Shown one piece after another: positions 46,501-56,608 of a DNA stretch of 64,000 bases (position 1 is its first letter; every line of letters starts with the position of its first letter). A program made the position numbers and the translations under genes. Under the pieces are notes generated by a model. That model was not told the DNA's origin. It saw only the letters and a list, made by a program, of their open reading frames with translations, and did not search any database. This DNA comes from Rosellinia necatrix (taxonomy: Eukaryota; Ascomycota; Sordariomycetes; Xylariales; Xylariaceae): contig JAGYVD010000007.1 in NCBI GenBank assembly GCA_021209875.1, forward strand, positions 1,240,001 to 1,304,000. Direction: 5' to 3'.

Positions 46501-48168
46501 ATGATGACCTTACCCACAATGCAGAGAAGCCTCGCCATGGCCGTGGCTGCGATGGGCGCGATGGCATTGGCTCAAAGTACCTGCGATTTGGTGGAGAGCC
46601 GGACTTCGATCGAGATGCACAAGCGTTTCCAGCCCCTGTACACCTCGGAACAGACGGAATACTGGTCGACGGCCTGCGGTGACCTGAAGCCATCATGTAT
46701 ATTGATGCCCACGACAACAGAGGAGGTCGCTGCTATCGTCTCCATCCTGGCCGCTAATAACGAGTCGTTTGCTATCAAATCGGGTGGTCATAACCCGAAT
46801 AACTACTTCGCTAGTATCGATAGTGGCCCTCTCATCTCCACTAAAAACTTGGACCAGTATGTCTAAACTTCTGAGCATATCCCGTGTTCGACTGATGAGC
46901 TAGCTTTCTGTTTAAATGGAAAGTTTAACCCTTGATTTCCTTAGGGTAATACTCGATCCCAAGACGCAAACGGCGAGGATCGGGCCGGGGAATAGATGGG
47001 ATAAGGTCTCAGAAGCGCTTGACGGTAGCGGGTACACTGCCGTCGGCGGACGAATCGGTAATGTTGGCGTGGGTGGCTATATGCTCGGAGGTAAGTCTTC
47101 CAGGCAACCAACTTAGGCAGAGAGGAATTGCTCATTAGGGGATTTATAGGTGGCTTGAGTTTCATGAGCACCGAATACGGCTGGGCAGCCAACTCTGTAC
47201 TCGAATTTGAGCTGGTGCTAGCGAATTCGTCCATCGTGCATGTGACGGAGAGCAACCACCCCGATTTGTTCATGGCTCTTAAAGGCGGCGGCAACAACTT
47301 CGGCATCGTCACATCGTACTTGCTGCGGGTGTATCCCCAGGGAGACGTATGGGGCGGCAACCTCGTCTTCGACGCAACACAGGATGTCACCGAGTCCATG
47401 CTTGCGGCAGTCCGAGATTTCACGGAGAACTACAATGACGACAAGGCCGGCATCATCGTGACCGCAGAACGAACGCTTGCCACACTAGTCGACATCTGGG
47501 TTGTCTTCCTGTACTACAACGGCCCAGAGCCACCGGCGGGCGTTTTCGACAAGTTCTTCGATATCAGCAAGTTCAAGCTCAACACGTGCAAGGCACAGAG
47601 CATGCACAGCCTCCTCAGTGGCAACAACTGGGCGGTTATCAAAGGCAGCGTCTACACGATCGGAACGGAAACGATGCCCCTGCCCAACGAGGCGAACGGT
47701 GCCGAAGTGATGCAGAAGATCTATGACCACTGGGTCGAGGTGAGCGACAAAGTGAAGTTCGTCCCCGGGGTGGTGGCGAGCGTGGCCTTCCAACCCTTGC
47801 CGAAAGGGCTGGCCAAAGTGGCGAAAGCCAAGGGCGGCGATATGTTGGACTTCGACGCGGATATCGACCGCATCGTGCTAGAGCTGGACTACAGCTTCAT
47901 ACACAACTCGGCGTATGACACGATCGACAAGACCATGCGGGACACGTATGGCGGGTTCAAGACGATCGTGGAGGATTACCAGGACAGCGGCCTGCTGCCC
48001 AAGGACGTGTATCTCCCCCTGTTCCAAAACGACTGCTTCTACCCGCAGGACTACTTCGGTAGGCTGCGGCCAGAGAAGCTAGCGCTCGCGAGGAGAGTGC
48101 AGGCGGAGGTTGACCCCAATGGCTTTTGGAAGACGAGGACGGCCGGGTTCAAGATACCATCGTCTTGA
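46501..48168 (+). CDS. secreted FAD-linked oxidase, berberine-bridge/6-hydroxynicotine-oxidase-like (506 aa)
   Basis: Three exons: 46501-46856, 46945-47090 and 47150-48168 (1521 bases). The N-terminus reads as a signal peptide (MQRSLAMAVAAMGAMALAQS), so secretion is likely. The Met at 46519 could also be the start. The FAD-binding PCMH fold follows: PSCILMPTTTEEVAAIVSIL, then FAIKSGGHNPNN (His at about 97, the expected site of 8-alpha histidyl attachment), IGPGNRWDKVSEALDGSGY, GGRIGNVGVGGYMLGGGLSF, ANSSIVHVTESNHPDLFMAL and KGGGNNFGIVTSY. At the second usual attachment position, where bicovalent enzymes carry Cys, Val/Gly-Gly is read (GVGGYMLGG), so a single covalent FAD link is predicted. The C-terminus ends NGFWKTRTAGFKIP, as in related oxidases. 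The substrate is unknown. Many relatives act in secondary metabolism or carbohydrate oxidation. Confidence 0.88.
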
Positions 48169-48928
48169 ATCGCTTAGGAGCGTTTTGGGGGGAGCCCGAG
48201 AGAAGGGGATTGGCTTCGTATTATATTATAAATGTTTACCTTGTACTCAGGTAGTGTATAAATTTAATCTCAGTTGTACTTAGTGAAGTCGGGGCAGCGA
48301 AGAGGGGAGATTCCCTTTAGTATATAATATATATGATGTCTGGGCTAGACTTGACGTAGAGTTATGGTGGTGCAGATGACTACTACTTGTACAGTGAGCA
48401 CACTCAATCGTTGTTTGATGTCGCTACCCGTGACCTGTGGTGCTACCTATCTGTAAGTACAAGTACATCAGCTACCTCAGGCTAGATGTACTTCAATTAG
48501 GTACTCACTCACTTACACTACCCACGGTACCGCCTTAGCGCCACTTCAAGTTGTTGTATTAATTTGGTGGGGAACCAACCCCTAAACGTTGCGCTAAAAA
48601 CATGCTCCGAGGTACCTAGTCGGCGGAGATACCATGTTGTTGGAGGGGTCAAATTGCAAGCCAGCCAGGTAGATTTGCCCTTTATCTTGATAACTGCCTA
48701 TTACCTAAGGTACCTACCTATCCTACCAGGTAAGTAAGTAATCATCCGAGTCGACCCAGGCAGGGGACACATCGACTAAACCAAGTAAAGAACAACAACG
48801 TGTTTAAGGTATCAACACCATATAACAGAGGGGATAGATATCACGACAACAGCTTATTCTCCGCCCCGGGCTACCTACAGCGGTATTTACTACGATCAGA
48901 TACCTACTGATGGTTTGGATACATTAGC
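48169..48928. other. intergenic region, FAD oxidase to CEX1
   Basis: The 3' flank of the oxidase and the leader of CEX1. It contains TAGGTA/TACCTA words in both orientations (48433-48735). No coding signal. Confidence 0.4.
48433..48735. repeat. cluster of TAGGTA/TACCTA motifs
   Basis: Repeated tacctac, taggtac and ggtacctacctat words in intergenic DNA upstream of CEX1. Confidence 0.65.
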
Positions 48929-51337
48929 ATGGATTTCATAAAGTCGGCGGTGGCCTCGGCCATGGCGGCGCAGGGCCCGTCGTTTCCGTACTCCTTTGGT
49001 GATAAGGTCGACATCGACTCGTCCATCTGGACGCTATACAACGGTACACGACGAGCCGACGGATCCAACTGTAGCATCTTCTCCTTCGACGCTGCCGCCA
49101 ACAAGTCGCGACTGCCCCTCGCCAAGAATGCGCTCAAGAAACTCCGCACCATGCGCCATCCCGGCGTCGTCAAGGTCTTGGACGCCGTCGAGACCGACTC
49201 CTACATATACATAGCCACCGAGCGCGTCGTCCCGCTACGGTGGCACGTCAAGAGGAAGAGCCTGAGCCCGGAGACGATAAAATGGGGTCTCTACAGCATC
49301 GCGCGCACCGTCAAGTTTATCAACGACGAGGGCTCGTCGATACACGGGAGCCTGAGGGCCGGGTCCATCTACACCTCGGAGAGCGGCGAGTGGAAGCTGG
49401 GCGGCTTCGAGGTCCTCAGCAACGTCAAGGACGACGACGCCATAATATACACCTACGGCAGCTTGGTGCCCGACTCCAACAGGTTCACACCCCCTGAGCT
49501 AGCACAGTCCGGCTGGGACGCCATCAAGAGGAGCCCGCACTCTGCTGTCGATTCCTACAACTTCGGCACCACCATCTTCGAAGTGTTCAATGGGGATTTC
49601 ACAGGCACGTCCCAGGCCGGGCAGACAAAAGGCATTCCACCGACCATGCACGCGGGCTACAAAAGGCTCGTGAACGCAAACCCGAAAGCTAGGATCACCG
49701 TCAAGGCCTTCTACGAACAGGGGCGTCGTTCCGGTGGGTTTTTTGACTCTCCCTTAATCAAGTTGACCGAAGGAATCGACAACCTCGATGTCAAGTCGGA
49801 ACAAGAAAGAGCAGAGTTTCTTGACGACCTCGACCAACTCACCGACGATTTCCCCGAGGACTTCTTCAGGATGAAAGTCTTACCAGAGTTGCTGAAATCT
49901 GTCGAGTTTGGCGGCGGTGGGCCCAAGGCTTTCGGGGTTGTCATGAAAATAGCTACCAAACTAACAAACGACGACTTCGAGGCCCGGGTGCAACCCGTTG
50001 TCATCCGATTATTTGGTAATCCGGATAGGGCGATTCGCGTGTGTCTCCTGGATAATCTACCATCCATGATCGACAGGTTACCACAAAAAGTAGTAAACGA
50101 TAAAATATTTCCCAATATGGTGTCAGGCTTTACAGACCTAGCTCCTATAGTCCGCGAACAGACATTGAAATCTGTGCTTGTTGTCATTCATAAGCTGTCA
50201 GATCGCGTTATCAACGGAGAGCTGCTCAAATATCTCGCCAAGACGGCAAACGACGAGCAGCCGGGGATCCGAACAAACACAACAATATGCCTGGGTAAGA
50301 TCGCAAAGAACCTAGGTACATCTAGCCGTGCCAAAGTTCTTATCGCGGCGTTCACGAGGTCACTGCGGGACCCCTTCGTCCATGCGCGAAACGCAGCGTT
50401 ATTGGCACTTGGGGCTACCAGTGAATACTTCACTGAGGAGGACTGTGCAATGCGAATCTTACCAGTTATTTCTCCATCCTTGATAGACAAGGAAAAGCTG
50501 GTTCGTGAACAGGCCAGCAAGACGATAGAGGTTTATCTACAACGAATACGCAAAGCAGCAGAGAGCATGCCCGATAGCGCGCTCCCACCCTCTCAAACCG
50601 CAGACGGACCTGGCCCGCGTATGAGCACGCCCCAATCTAGCGAGGCCTCATCGTGGGCTGGTTGGGCCATCTCCTCCTTTACCAATAAACTGTCTGCCGC
50701 ATCCGGCGAGATACAAGCCTCAAGCAATGGCGCGCCGGCACCTCAAGCCGCCGCGCCATCAACAAATCTTGATCCTAAGCGCGTAGTTTCTTCCACATCC
50801 ACATCCTCAGCCTCGGCCCTCCAGCGCCAAGCGGTGAAGTCTCCATCCCCCGCTTCTCGAATGCGGGAATCATCAGCACCAATACTGGACGCGTGGTCCC
50901 AGAAGCTTTCGGCCGAGGAAGACTATGACGCGGGCGACGCATGGGGTGACATGGACGATATGGGTGACATGAATGACGATAATGCCGCGGATGCCTGGGG
51001 TCAGCCAAACGACAGCATCGCCGACGCCTGGTCCACGACCACAACCGCCACGACAAGCAAGCCGGCCAAGAAAACACCCGTGCCCTCTAGCAAGCCTTTT
51101 GACGATGACTCGGAGCCTGACTTCGCCGGCTGGCTCGCCGAACAGGCGCAGAAGAAGAACCCGGGCGGCACCAAACCCCTGCCGAAAGGCTTGGCGAAGA
51201 ATAGTTCTGCCGCGAACAAAAAGCCATTGACAACTCGGTCTGCTTCTACCGCTGCCAAGCCGGCGGCGGGCAAGAAAATTGATATGAAGCCCAAAGATGC
51301 GGGTGGTGACGACGACGGATGGGGGGACGGCTGGTGA
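48929..51337 (+). CDS. CEX1: Scy1-like pseudokinase (Cex1/SCYL1 family)
   Basis: Single exon, 802 residues. Family members are cytoplasmic pseudokinases with HEAT repeats. Yeast Cex1 takes part in nuclear tRNA export and COPI-linked traffic. The opening PFSYSFGDKVD-like segment (FPYSFGDKVDIDSSIWTLYN) leads into a kinase fold that lacks catalytic residues. The usual Lys strand reads CSIFSFDA, the HRD position reads SIHGSLRAGSIY, and the DFG position reads LGGFEVL. No ATP-binding or phosphotransfer set is therefore present. From about residue 320 there are alpha-helical HEAT repeats (VVIRLFGNPDRAIRVCLLDNL and following). The C-terminal 250 residues are low complexity with acidic, Trp-containing patches (DAWGDMDDMGDM, WGDGW), which match COPI-type or clathrin-type binding tails in the family. 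It is convergent with LST8 to the right. Confidence 0.92.
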   Translation: MDFIKSAVASAMAAQGPSFPYSFGDKVDIDSSIWTLYNGTRRADGSNCSIFSFDAAANKSRLPLAKNALKKLRTMRHPGVVKVLDAVETDSYIYIATERVVPLRWHVKRKSLSPETIKWGLYSIARTVKFINDEGSSIHGSLRAGSIYTSESGEWKLGGFEVLSNVKDDDAIIYTYGSLVPDSNRFTPPELAQSGWDAIKRSPHSAVDSYNFGTTIFEVFNGDFTGTSQAGQTKGIPPTMHAGYKRLVNANPKARITVKAFYEQGRRSGGFFDSPLIKLTEGIDNLDVKSEQERAEFLDDLDQLTDDFPEDFFRMKVLPELLKSVEFGGGGPKAFGVVMKIATKLTNDDFEARVQPVVIRLFGNPDRAIRVCLLDNLPSMIDRLPQKVVNDKIFPNMVSGFTDLAPIVREQTLKSVLVVIHKLSDRVINGELLKYLAKTANDEQPGIRTNTTICLGKIAKNLGTSSRAKVLIAAFTRSLRDPFVHARNAALLALGATSEYFTEEDCAMRILPVISPSLIDKEKLVREQASKTIEVYLQRIRKAAESMPDSALPPSQTADGPGPRMSTPQSSEASSWAGWAISSFTNKLSAASGEIQASSNGAPAPQAAAPSTNLDPKRVVSSTSTSSASALQRQAVKSPSPASRMRESSAPILDAWSQKLSAEEDYDAGDAWGDMDDMGDMNDDNAADAWGQPNDSIADAWSTTTTATTSKPAKKTPVPSSKPFDDDSEPDFAGWLAEQAQKKNPGGTKPLPKGLAKNSSAANKKPLTTRSASTAAKPAAGKKIDMKPKDAGGDDDGWGDGW

Positions 51338-52494
51338 GGTGATACCCCCCCTGCTCCGTTAGATATAGTATATATGAATGATATGCCTCAACCTGTTTAC
51401 TCGAATGGAGAACTCGTCCGGGGCCGTTTTATGTTAGCTTTGCCCTGTGTGGATAATAGATTAGCTGCGAGGTACGGGGGTCCTTGAATAGAAGAGGAAG
51501 GGGGACTGGAAAATACAGGCTGCAGAAAGAGATATGGCATATAGGGTAACCTGAGGAAGAAAAGGGCGAGGGGTTGACTGATCTATGATACCGGAGCGAC
51601 ATGATATATCCAGCATGGGCATGGGGCGCGGCGTTCTAGGTTTTAGAGTAATAACGAAGAGCCTCCCCGTGCGTGCCCTATACTGGGAGAAACATAGTCA
51701 TCGCACGGGGGAAGCTATTTTGAAGACGGAGCACTTCGTCGTATTGGAAACACCAGTTTGTACGCATTTTTCGTCGGTACTCAAGAGTCGCTGTTGTTAC
51801 TAACGCAGCTAATTAATTGGTTATGGTATTCGATCAACAGAGCAACTAGTAATTATCCTCACGAGAAGGTAGGTGGTCGGTTTTGTCAGTCTGCAAGCTA
51901 GTAGGATCAAACTGGGTAGGTACCATTCATTACACTCTAATCTAAACGCCTTAGCACGCTGTCCGTTGTCACACACACACGCCGACCGGCCGAGCCCGCT
52001 TGTCGAAGGTACGAAAACTGAATTCGCGACGCCATCGCCTGAGCACATATAAAAGACACCGTAAGTAAAAGAAAACTGGACTGTGTCGCGCTGGTCTCGT
52101 CGGCCACAAGGTCCTACCGCATCCCACCCTGACTCAAGGCAGGCAGGCCGCCTTTAACTCCAAAATATACCGTAAAAAGGGGTGTTTGAACGAGGAATCG
52201 TCGAAACGATGATGCTTAGGGCATGGTAAAATGTAAGAAAATCAAATAAACATCTGCTTCATGTCTCATATCATCGGCTTATAGATAGCTTCGCCGTTTG
52301 ACGTATACCAACTAGAATTCATCATAGGCCACCTGGTACGAGCAACGGCATCGACATCGCTCTAGCTGCAGACACCAAATCATTCGCTCCAATAGTTAGA
52401 ATTGCTTTCAACGTTAGACTTGAGGTTTTGGAAGGCCTTCGGAAGGAGTCGGAATCGGGGGCCTAGGTTTTCCCGATCCTCGAGGGGGCAGGCG
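51338..52494. other. intergenic region between convergent CEX1 and LST8
   Basis: Contains the 3' flanks of both genes. No supportable ORF. AT-rich patches near 51375 (tatatgaatgat) may hold poly(A) signals of CEX1. Confidence 0.4.
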
Positions 52495-53767
52495 CTATCT
52501 AGCCTCCGAGTAATCATTCAGTGCAACGCATACGGCGCCTCTGTGATGCCCATTGTATTGGCGGATGACGGTCTGGCTACCGAGCTCCCACAACCGCGCA
52601 TAATGGTCGCTGCAAGCCGTTACCAGATATGCCGAGTCGGCACTGAAGGCACAGTCCCATACCCAGCGTTGATGACCAGTTAGTGTAGCCTCCAAAGGGA
52701 ACGGTTTTGACTCTCCTTCTCCGTTAGGAGCCGTTATCTGTTGTGGGGTACGGGACATGTTACCGTTCGTCATGATCGGGGCATCCGCCGAGTCGGGGTC
52801 AGTGACGGGCACAGACCAGATCCGGGCCGTGTGATCTGCCGAGCAGGTCGCAAGCTTCTTGACATCGGGGGACAATAGGATTCGAGTGATATACTCTTTG
52901 TGCGCCGAGAACTGCGTCAACGGGACAAGCTGGGTATGCTCATAACTCTGGACGAGCGACCAGACGAAGACGTTACCCTGGAAGGAAGCTATCGTTAATA
53001 CAGCATCACCTGGCCCGTCCTCGTCCATGCCGGTTGCGAGGCCGAGGCCGAGGGGCAGTGGTTGTGACTTACGGCATTGTTTGCGGCACAGAGGAGAGAG
53101 CCGTCACTAGCGACTGTCACGCTCGAGACCGACACATCCTCCTCGGGTATCAATTGGTGCGAGCAGTTGTTCTCGGCCAGGTCCCACACACGCACACTGC
53201 CGCCACGGTCACAGCTGATGATCTCGCCCTGGTTGGGGTGGATGACGACGTCGTTGGCGGCGGAGCCGTGGTTGTAGCTCCGTTGTATGGTGCCGCTCCG
53301 CGTCTCCCAGACCTTGACGGTCCCGTCCTCGGAGCTCGTCACCATCCACTTGCCCTCGCAGTGGAAGGCCACGCCCGTGACATTCCCGGTGTGGCCCTCG
53401 AAGGTCAGCAGGGCATTGGGGTTGGTGGACTTGATGTCGAAGAGCTTCACGGTGTGGTGGCCGGCGGCGGCGAGGTAGCGCTTGTCGGGGGAGATGCAGA
53501 GACGGTTGACTTGCGAGTCGGGATGCTGGATGGTGCGCGAGCAGATGCCCGACAGCGCCTCCCAGAACCTGGAGAGAGCAGGTTGGTTACTTAGCAGGCC
53601 TCACAAGCGTTGGGTGGCATTGGCATCGGCGCAAACCTGATGGTGTGGTCGTAGCCGGCTAGGTAGGCCTCGGGGTCAGTCCAACGACTCGCAAGAATCC
53701 GGGGAAGCCAGCGTCCGGGGGAGCCAGCGTCCGGCATCAGCTTACCTGTACAGAGTATGACAGACAT
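52495..53767 (-). CDS. LST8: TOR complex WD-repeat subunit Lst8 (Pop3/Wat1)
   Basis: Four exons: 53767-53746, 53658-53637, 53568-53073 and 52977-52495 (1023 bases, 340 residues). The first two exons are only 22 bases each and encode MSVILCTAGYDHTIR. Lst8 is a seven-bladed WD40 propeller that stabilises the TOR kinase in TORC1 and TORC2, in the cytoplasm and at vacuole and plasma membranes. Visible blades include AGYDHTIRFWEALSG, TFEGHTGNVTGVAF...VKVWE, SVRVWDLAENNC, GNVFVWSLV, SAHKEYITRILLSPD...ARIWSVP, LTGHQRWVWDCAF and the terminal RQYNGHHRGAVCVALNDYSE, a signature end of this family. Between the last two blades is a polar insert (TNGNMSRTPQQITAPNGEG), so the protein is about 20-35 residues longer than its yeast counterpart. 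Intron 1 includes two copies of a GGACGCTGGCT-type word. Confidence 0.93.
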
Positions 53768-53920
53768 ACTGTTGGCCTACGGGACGTGTAATATCGCCAG
53801 CAGCAGCAGAAGTGGTGTATGACGTGAGTGGAAGGTCGGCGACGGACCCAGCTCTCGCAGTTTTCGGATTCTCAAGAGTCGCTATCGAGATAAGTGTTGG
53901 AGAATGCAGTGGGATAGATA

Positions 53921-54090
53921 CCTAGCTAGGTAGGTTAGGTGGGTATAGTTATTGGAGCTGGGGTGGGAATACCTAGGTAACTTTCCTGCCTACTTACTAC
54001 TTACCATATTAGGTATTGGGGTAGATTAGTTATGGAAGGTACGTAGTTTACCTGGGGTACATACCTACGTACCTACCTAACATCATGTAC
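53921..54090. repeat. cluster of TAGGTA/TACCTA motifs
   Basis: Recurrent ctaggtag, tacctacc and taggt words about 150 bases upstream of LST8. Confidence 0.65.
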
Positions 54091-54644
54091 CTAGTTTAGC
54101 CCCGAACCACTACTACCCTAGGTACTCTTTGGCTGATTGGATGCCTCGATACTTGGATGTATACCGTTAAATAGGTACCTACATGCTGGCTATGGGAGCA
54201 AGCATCTGTCACATTATGCAGAATTCTCGGCCGGTTTCTAACATAAGCCGATCGCCAACAAAGGTTCATACCTCGGGAGCATTCAACCACCAAGCAGCAT
54301 CATCTCCTATCATGCTATGCAATACTATGCAATCCACCTACCCAAATGCGCGGATCTGAGTGCTCCTGGGCTGTATGCAAAGCCTGGGTTGGCGCGGCTA
54401 TGTACAGTCTCTCCTCAGCCATGGACGTCTTGCCGTCGGATCGGATAATTCCTGTTGTTCCACGACGCATGTGTCTTGTTGCCTTGGAATAGGGCATGCA
54501 GGGCCATTCGAAAGCCTCTTCATGCCCCCAGCGGACGTGTAGACGACGCGGGCGGGCAAGAGTAGTATTGCGGCTTTCATACTACATCCGATGGCCCCCC
54601 CTTCAGCTCATCAGCCCGACTCGATCCCATCCATCCATCCATCA

Positions 54645-54728
54645 TACCTACCATCCATTATACCTACCATCCATTATACCTACCATCCATTATACCTACC
54701 ATCTATTATACCTACCATCCATTATACC
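54645..54728. repeat. 16-bp tandem repeat, five copies
   Basis: Unit TACCTACCATCCATTA, five consecutive copies with one C-to-T change in the fourth (ATCTATTA), plus a partial sixth copy (TACC). A (CCAT)n patch precedes it. Confidence 0.92.
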
Positions 54729-55330
54729 TTGGGGGAAGAGATCCTCCTGCCATCCAAGCAGAGGAGCCCTGGCTCCAACAACATTGTAGCAGGTATGTTG
54801 TGAGCTGCAAGTTGCGCGTTTCCCCGACATAGGCAAGTCACAGTTCTCGTTGGCTCTTTGCCCTCACCGGTTGGTAAGAGATCTACCCGTCCACTAGAGA
54901 AATCAATACAGCATTTCGTGTACTTAGGTGTGAAATCATCATCTCTCATTCCCATGCCTTACCAAAGCTACCCTAGCAAAGGCAAAATAGCCTAGGATCC
55001 CAGTATAGGGGGAAATCCGAGAGCGCCCACCCCTGAACGCCTATAAAAACCCGAAGATAGCCCTGAACCTGATGGAATGATTGAGCAACCTTGCGGTATA
55101 AACCCTTGTCCTTATTTCTGGTAGCACCCGGTGAATGCCGAACAAGCCAAGATATATGTATGTACACAGCCGGTTGGCGTTCGAGCTTCATATGCAGTAT
55201 CACGCTCCGTGACGCGTGCTTCGGGATGTCCTAGAAGAGCTATGCTGGTCCTTTTTCCCTCCCTTATTATCGTGCCTCTTCGCATCGCCATGGCCTGAGC
55301 TTAACCCGGTGCTCGAGCTATGCTTCTCGC

Positions 55331-55693
55331 TCAGTTGCCGGTAGTCAGCGTCTGACACAAGCTCGACGAAGCTATTATTACAACCGGAGCAAACAGTGCC
55401 ACTATTCCTAGGTATGAGCTTCGAGAATGTCTGATGAGATGTCTGATGGGATGTCTGATGGGACGTCGGAAATGCTTACTTCCTGATATGATGGTAGCTT
55501 CCATGACATTTCGAACATAGGATCGGTCTGAGTTCATGAGATCCAATGCCAGGAACTTCATCTCCTCGTGCGTAAAAGTCCCAAGCTTGGTTTGCCTGGT
55601 ATGCCATAGCTGTGTCCGTGCGATAAAATATGGCCGTAGTACTTTATTGGTGCGGTACGTCGCCGGAGTATGTTTAGATATATGTGTGTTCAT
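55331..55693 (-). CDS. doubtful hypothetical ORF or exon (up to 120 aa)
   Basis: The first 70 residues have a balanced composition and helix-like spacing (TRQTKLGTFTHEEMKFLALD, NSDRSYVRNVMEAT) that looks more protein-like than the other small frames nearby. I cannot name a family. A plausible donor (gtaagc) follows at about 55480, and beyond it lies a 12-bp tandem repeat. The remaining frame (HFRRPIRHPIRHLIRH) is repeat translation, so an intron may run to the cctag near 55408. It may be a fragment of a gene whose other exons I could not find, or chance. No neighbouring exon was located. Confidence 0.22.
   Translation of the reverse strand: MNTHISKHTPATYRTNKVLRPYFIARTQLWHTRQTKLGTFTHEEMKFLALDLMNSDRSYVRNVMEATIISGSKHFRRPIRHPIRHLIRHSRSSYLGIVALFAPVVIIASSSLCQTLTTGN
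55427..55462. repeat. 12-bp tandem repeat, three copies
   Basis: ATGTCTGATGAG, ATGTCTGATGGG and ATGTCTGATGGG, then a degenerate ACGTCGG. It lies in a possible intron of the doubtful minus-strand ORF. Confidence 0.88.
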
Positions 55694-56535
55694 TCACTTA
55701 CTTGAACCGCCCCGAGCATTCCGATCGTTCATCGGGATACCATCCCTACCTTATATGCTCACCCGGAGCAGTCACCATGCCCCAGAGTTTCGTTCAACCT
55801 TGATAGCTATCTCATGACACTGTCAACCCCTCAGCCTCGGGATCTTCTGTTACATACGGTTGTTTGGACACGAATGCGCTAGTCGGAGGATCCGATATTG
55901 GGGTTCGAGTTTCCTACAACTGCCTTTTCCGGAGTAGAACAAGGCGGCCCGATATCAACGTATCCTCCTTATTTGATATCCGATATCACGATGGAGGCGA
56001 GGGCGGAAGTTAGTCAAAGCTGTGCAACAACAGCTTTGTCGTACAACGTCCCTCAGCCTTAATAATGAATCCATATGGACGAGCGACCGGGGTATAGGGT
56101 AGGAAATCGCGAGCTAAGCAGGTCAGGGCTCATGGGTATGGTATCTTTTGCGGTTGCCATGTTTTTTTTTTTTTTCACTGTACCTTAGAGGCGGGGCGCC
56201 GTACGCCTCGTGTGGAACAGCCAATATTCCATCGATCTATCCAGCACGTCAGTCGTGGCGGCATTTACGCGTCAGTATTCCGTAGCAGGCCTTCCGCAGA
56301 TGGTGCCGAGTCCGAGGTCGTCACGGCTACTTGCATCGTGACCTTTATGTTGGGTTGCCCCTAACCATTTGCCACGGAACACGTAGGCAAGCAACCCTCG
56401 AGACTATCGGCCACCCTAATTCCAGTAACACTTCTTTGGGCTACTGATGCCACATAGGTGCCTACCGAATCTCCGGTGCTGCACAGGATTAGCACGCCAC
56501 CATTCCAACCTATTCTAACATCGTTTGACTTATAA

Positions 56536-56608
56536 CAGAGGGGGTATTATCAGAGGGAGAATTAGGTATCAGAGAGGGGATTAGGTATCAGAGGGGGGAT
56601 TATCACAG
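56536..56608. repeat. imperfect GGTATCAGAGGGGGATTA repeat
   Basis: Four related units (GTATTATCAGAGGGAGAATTA, GGTATCAGAGAGGGGATTA and similar) in non-coding DNA. Confidence 0.75.
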
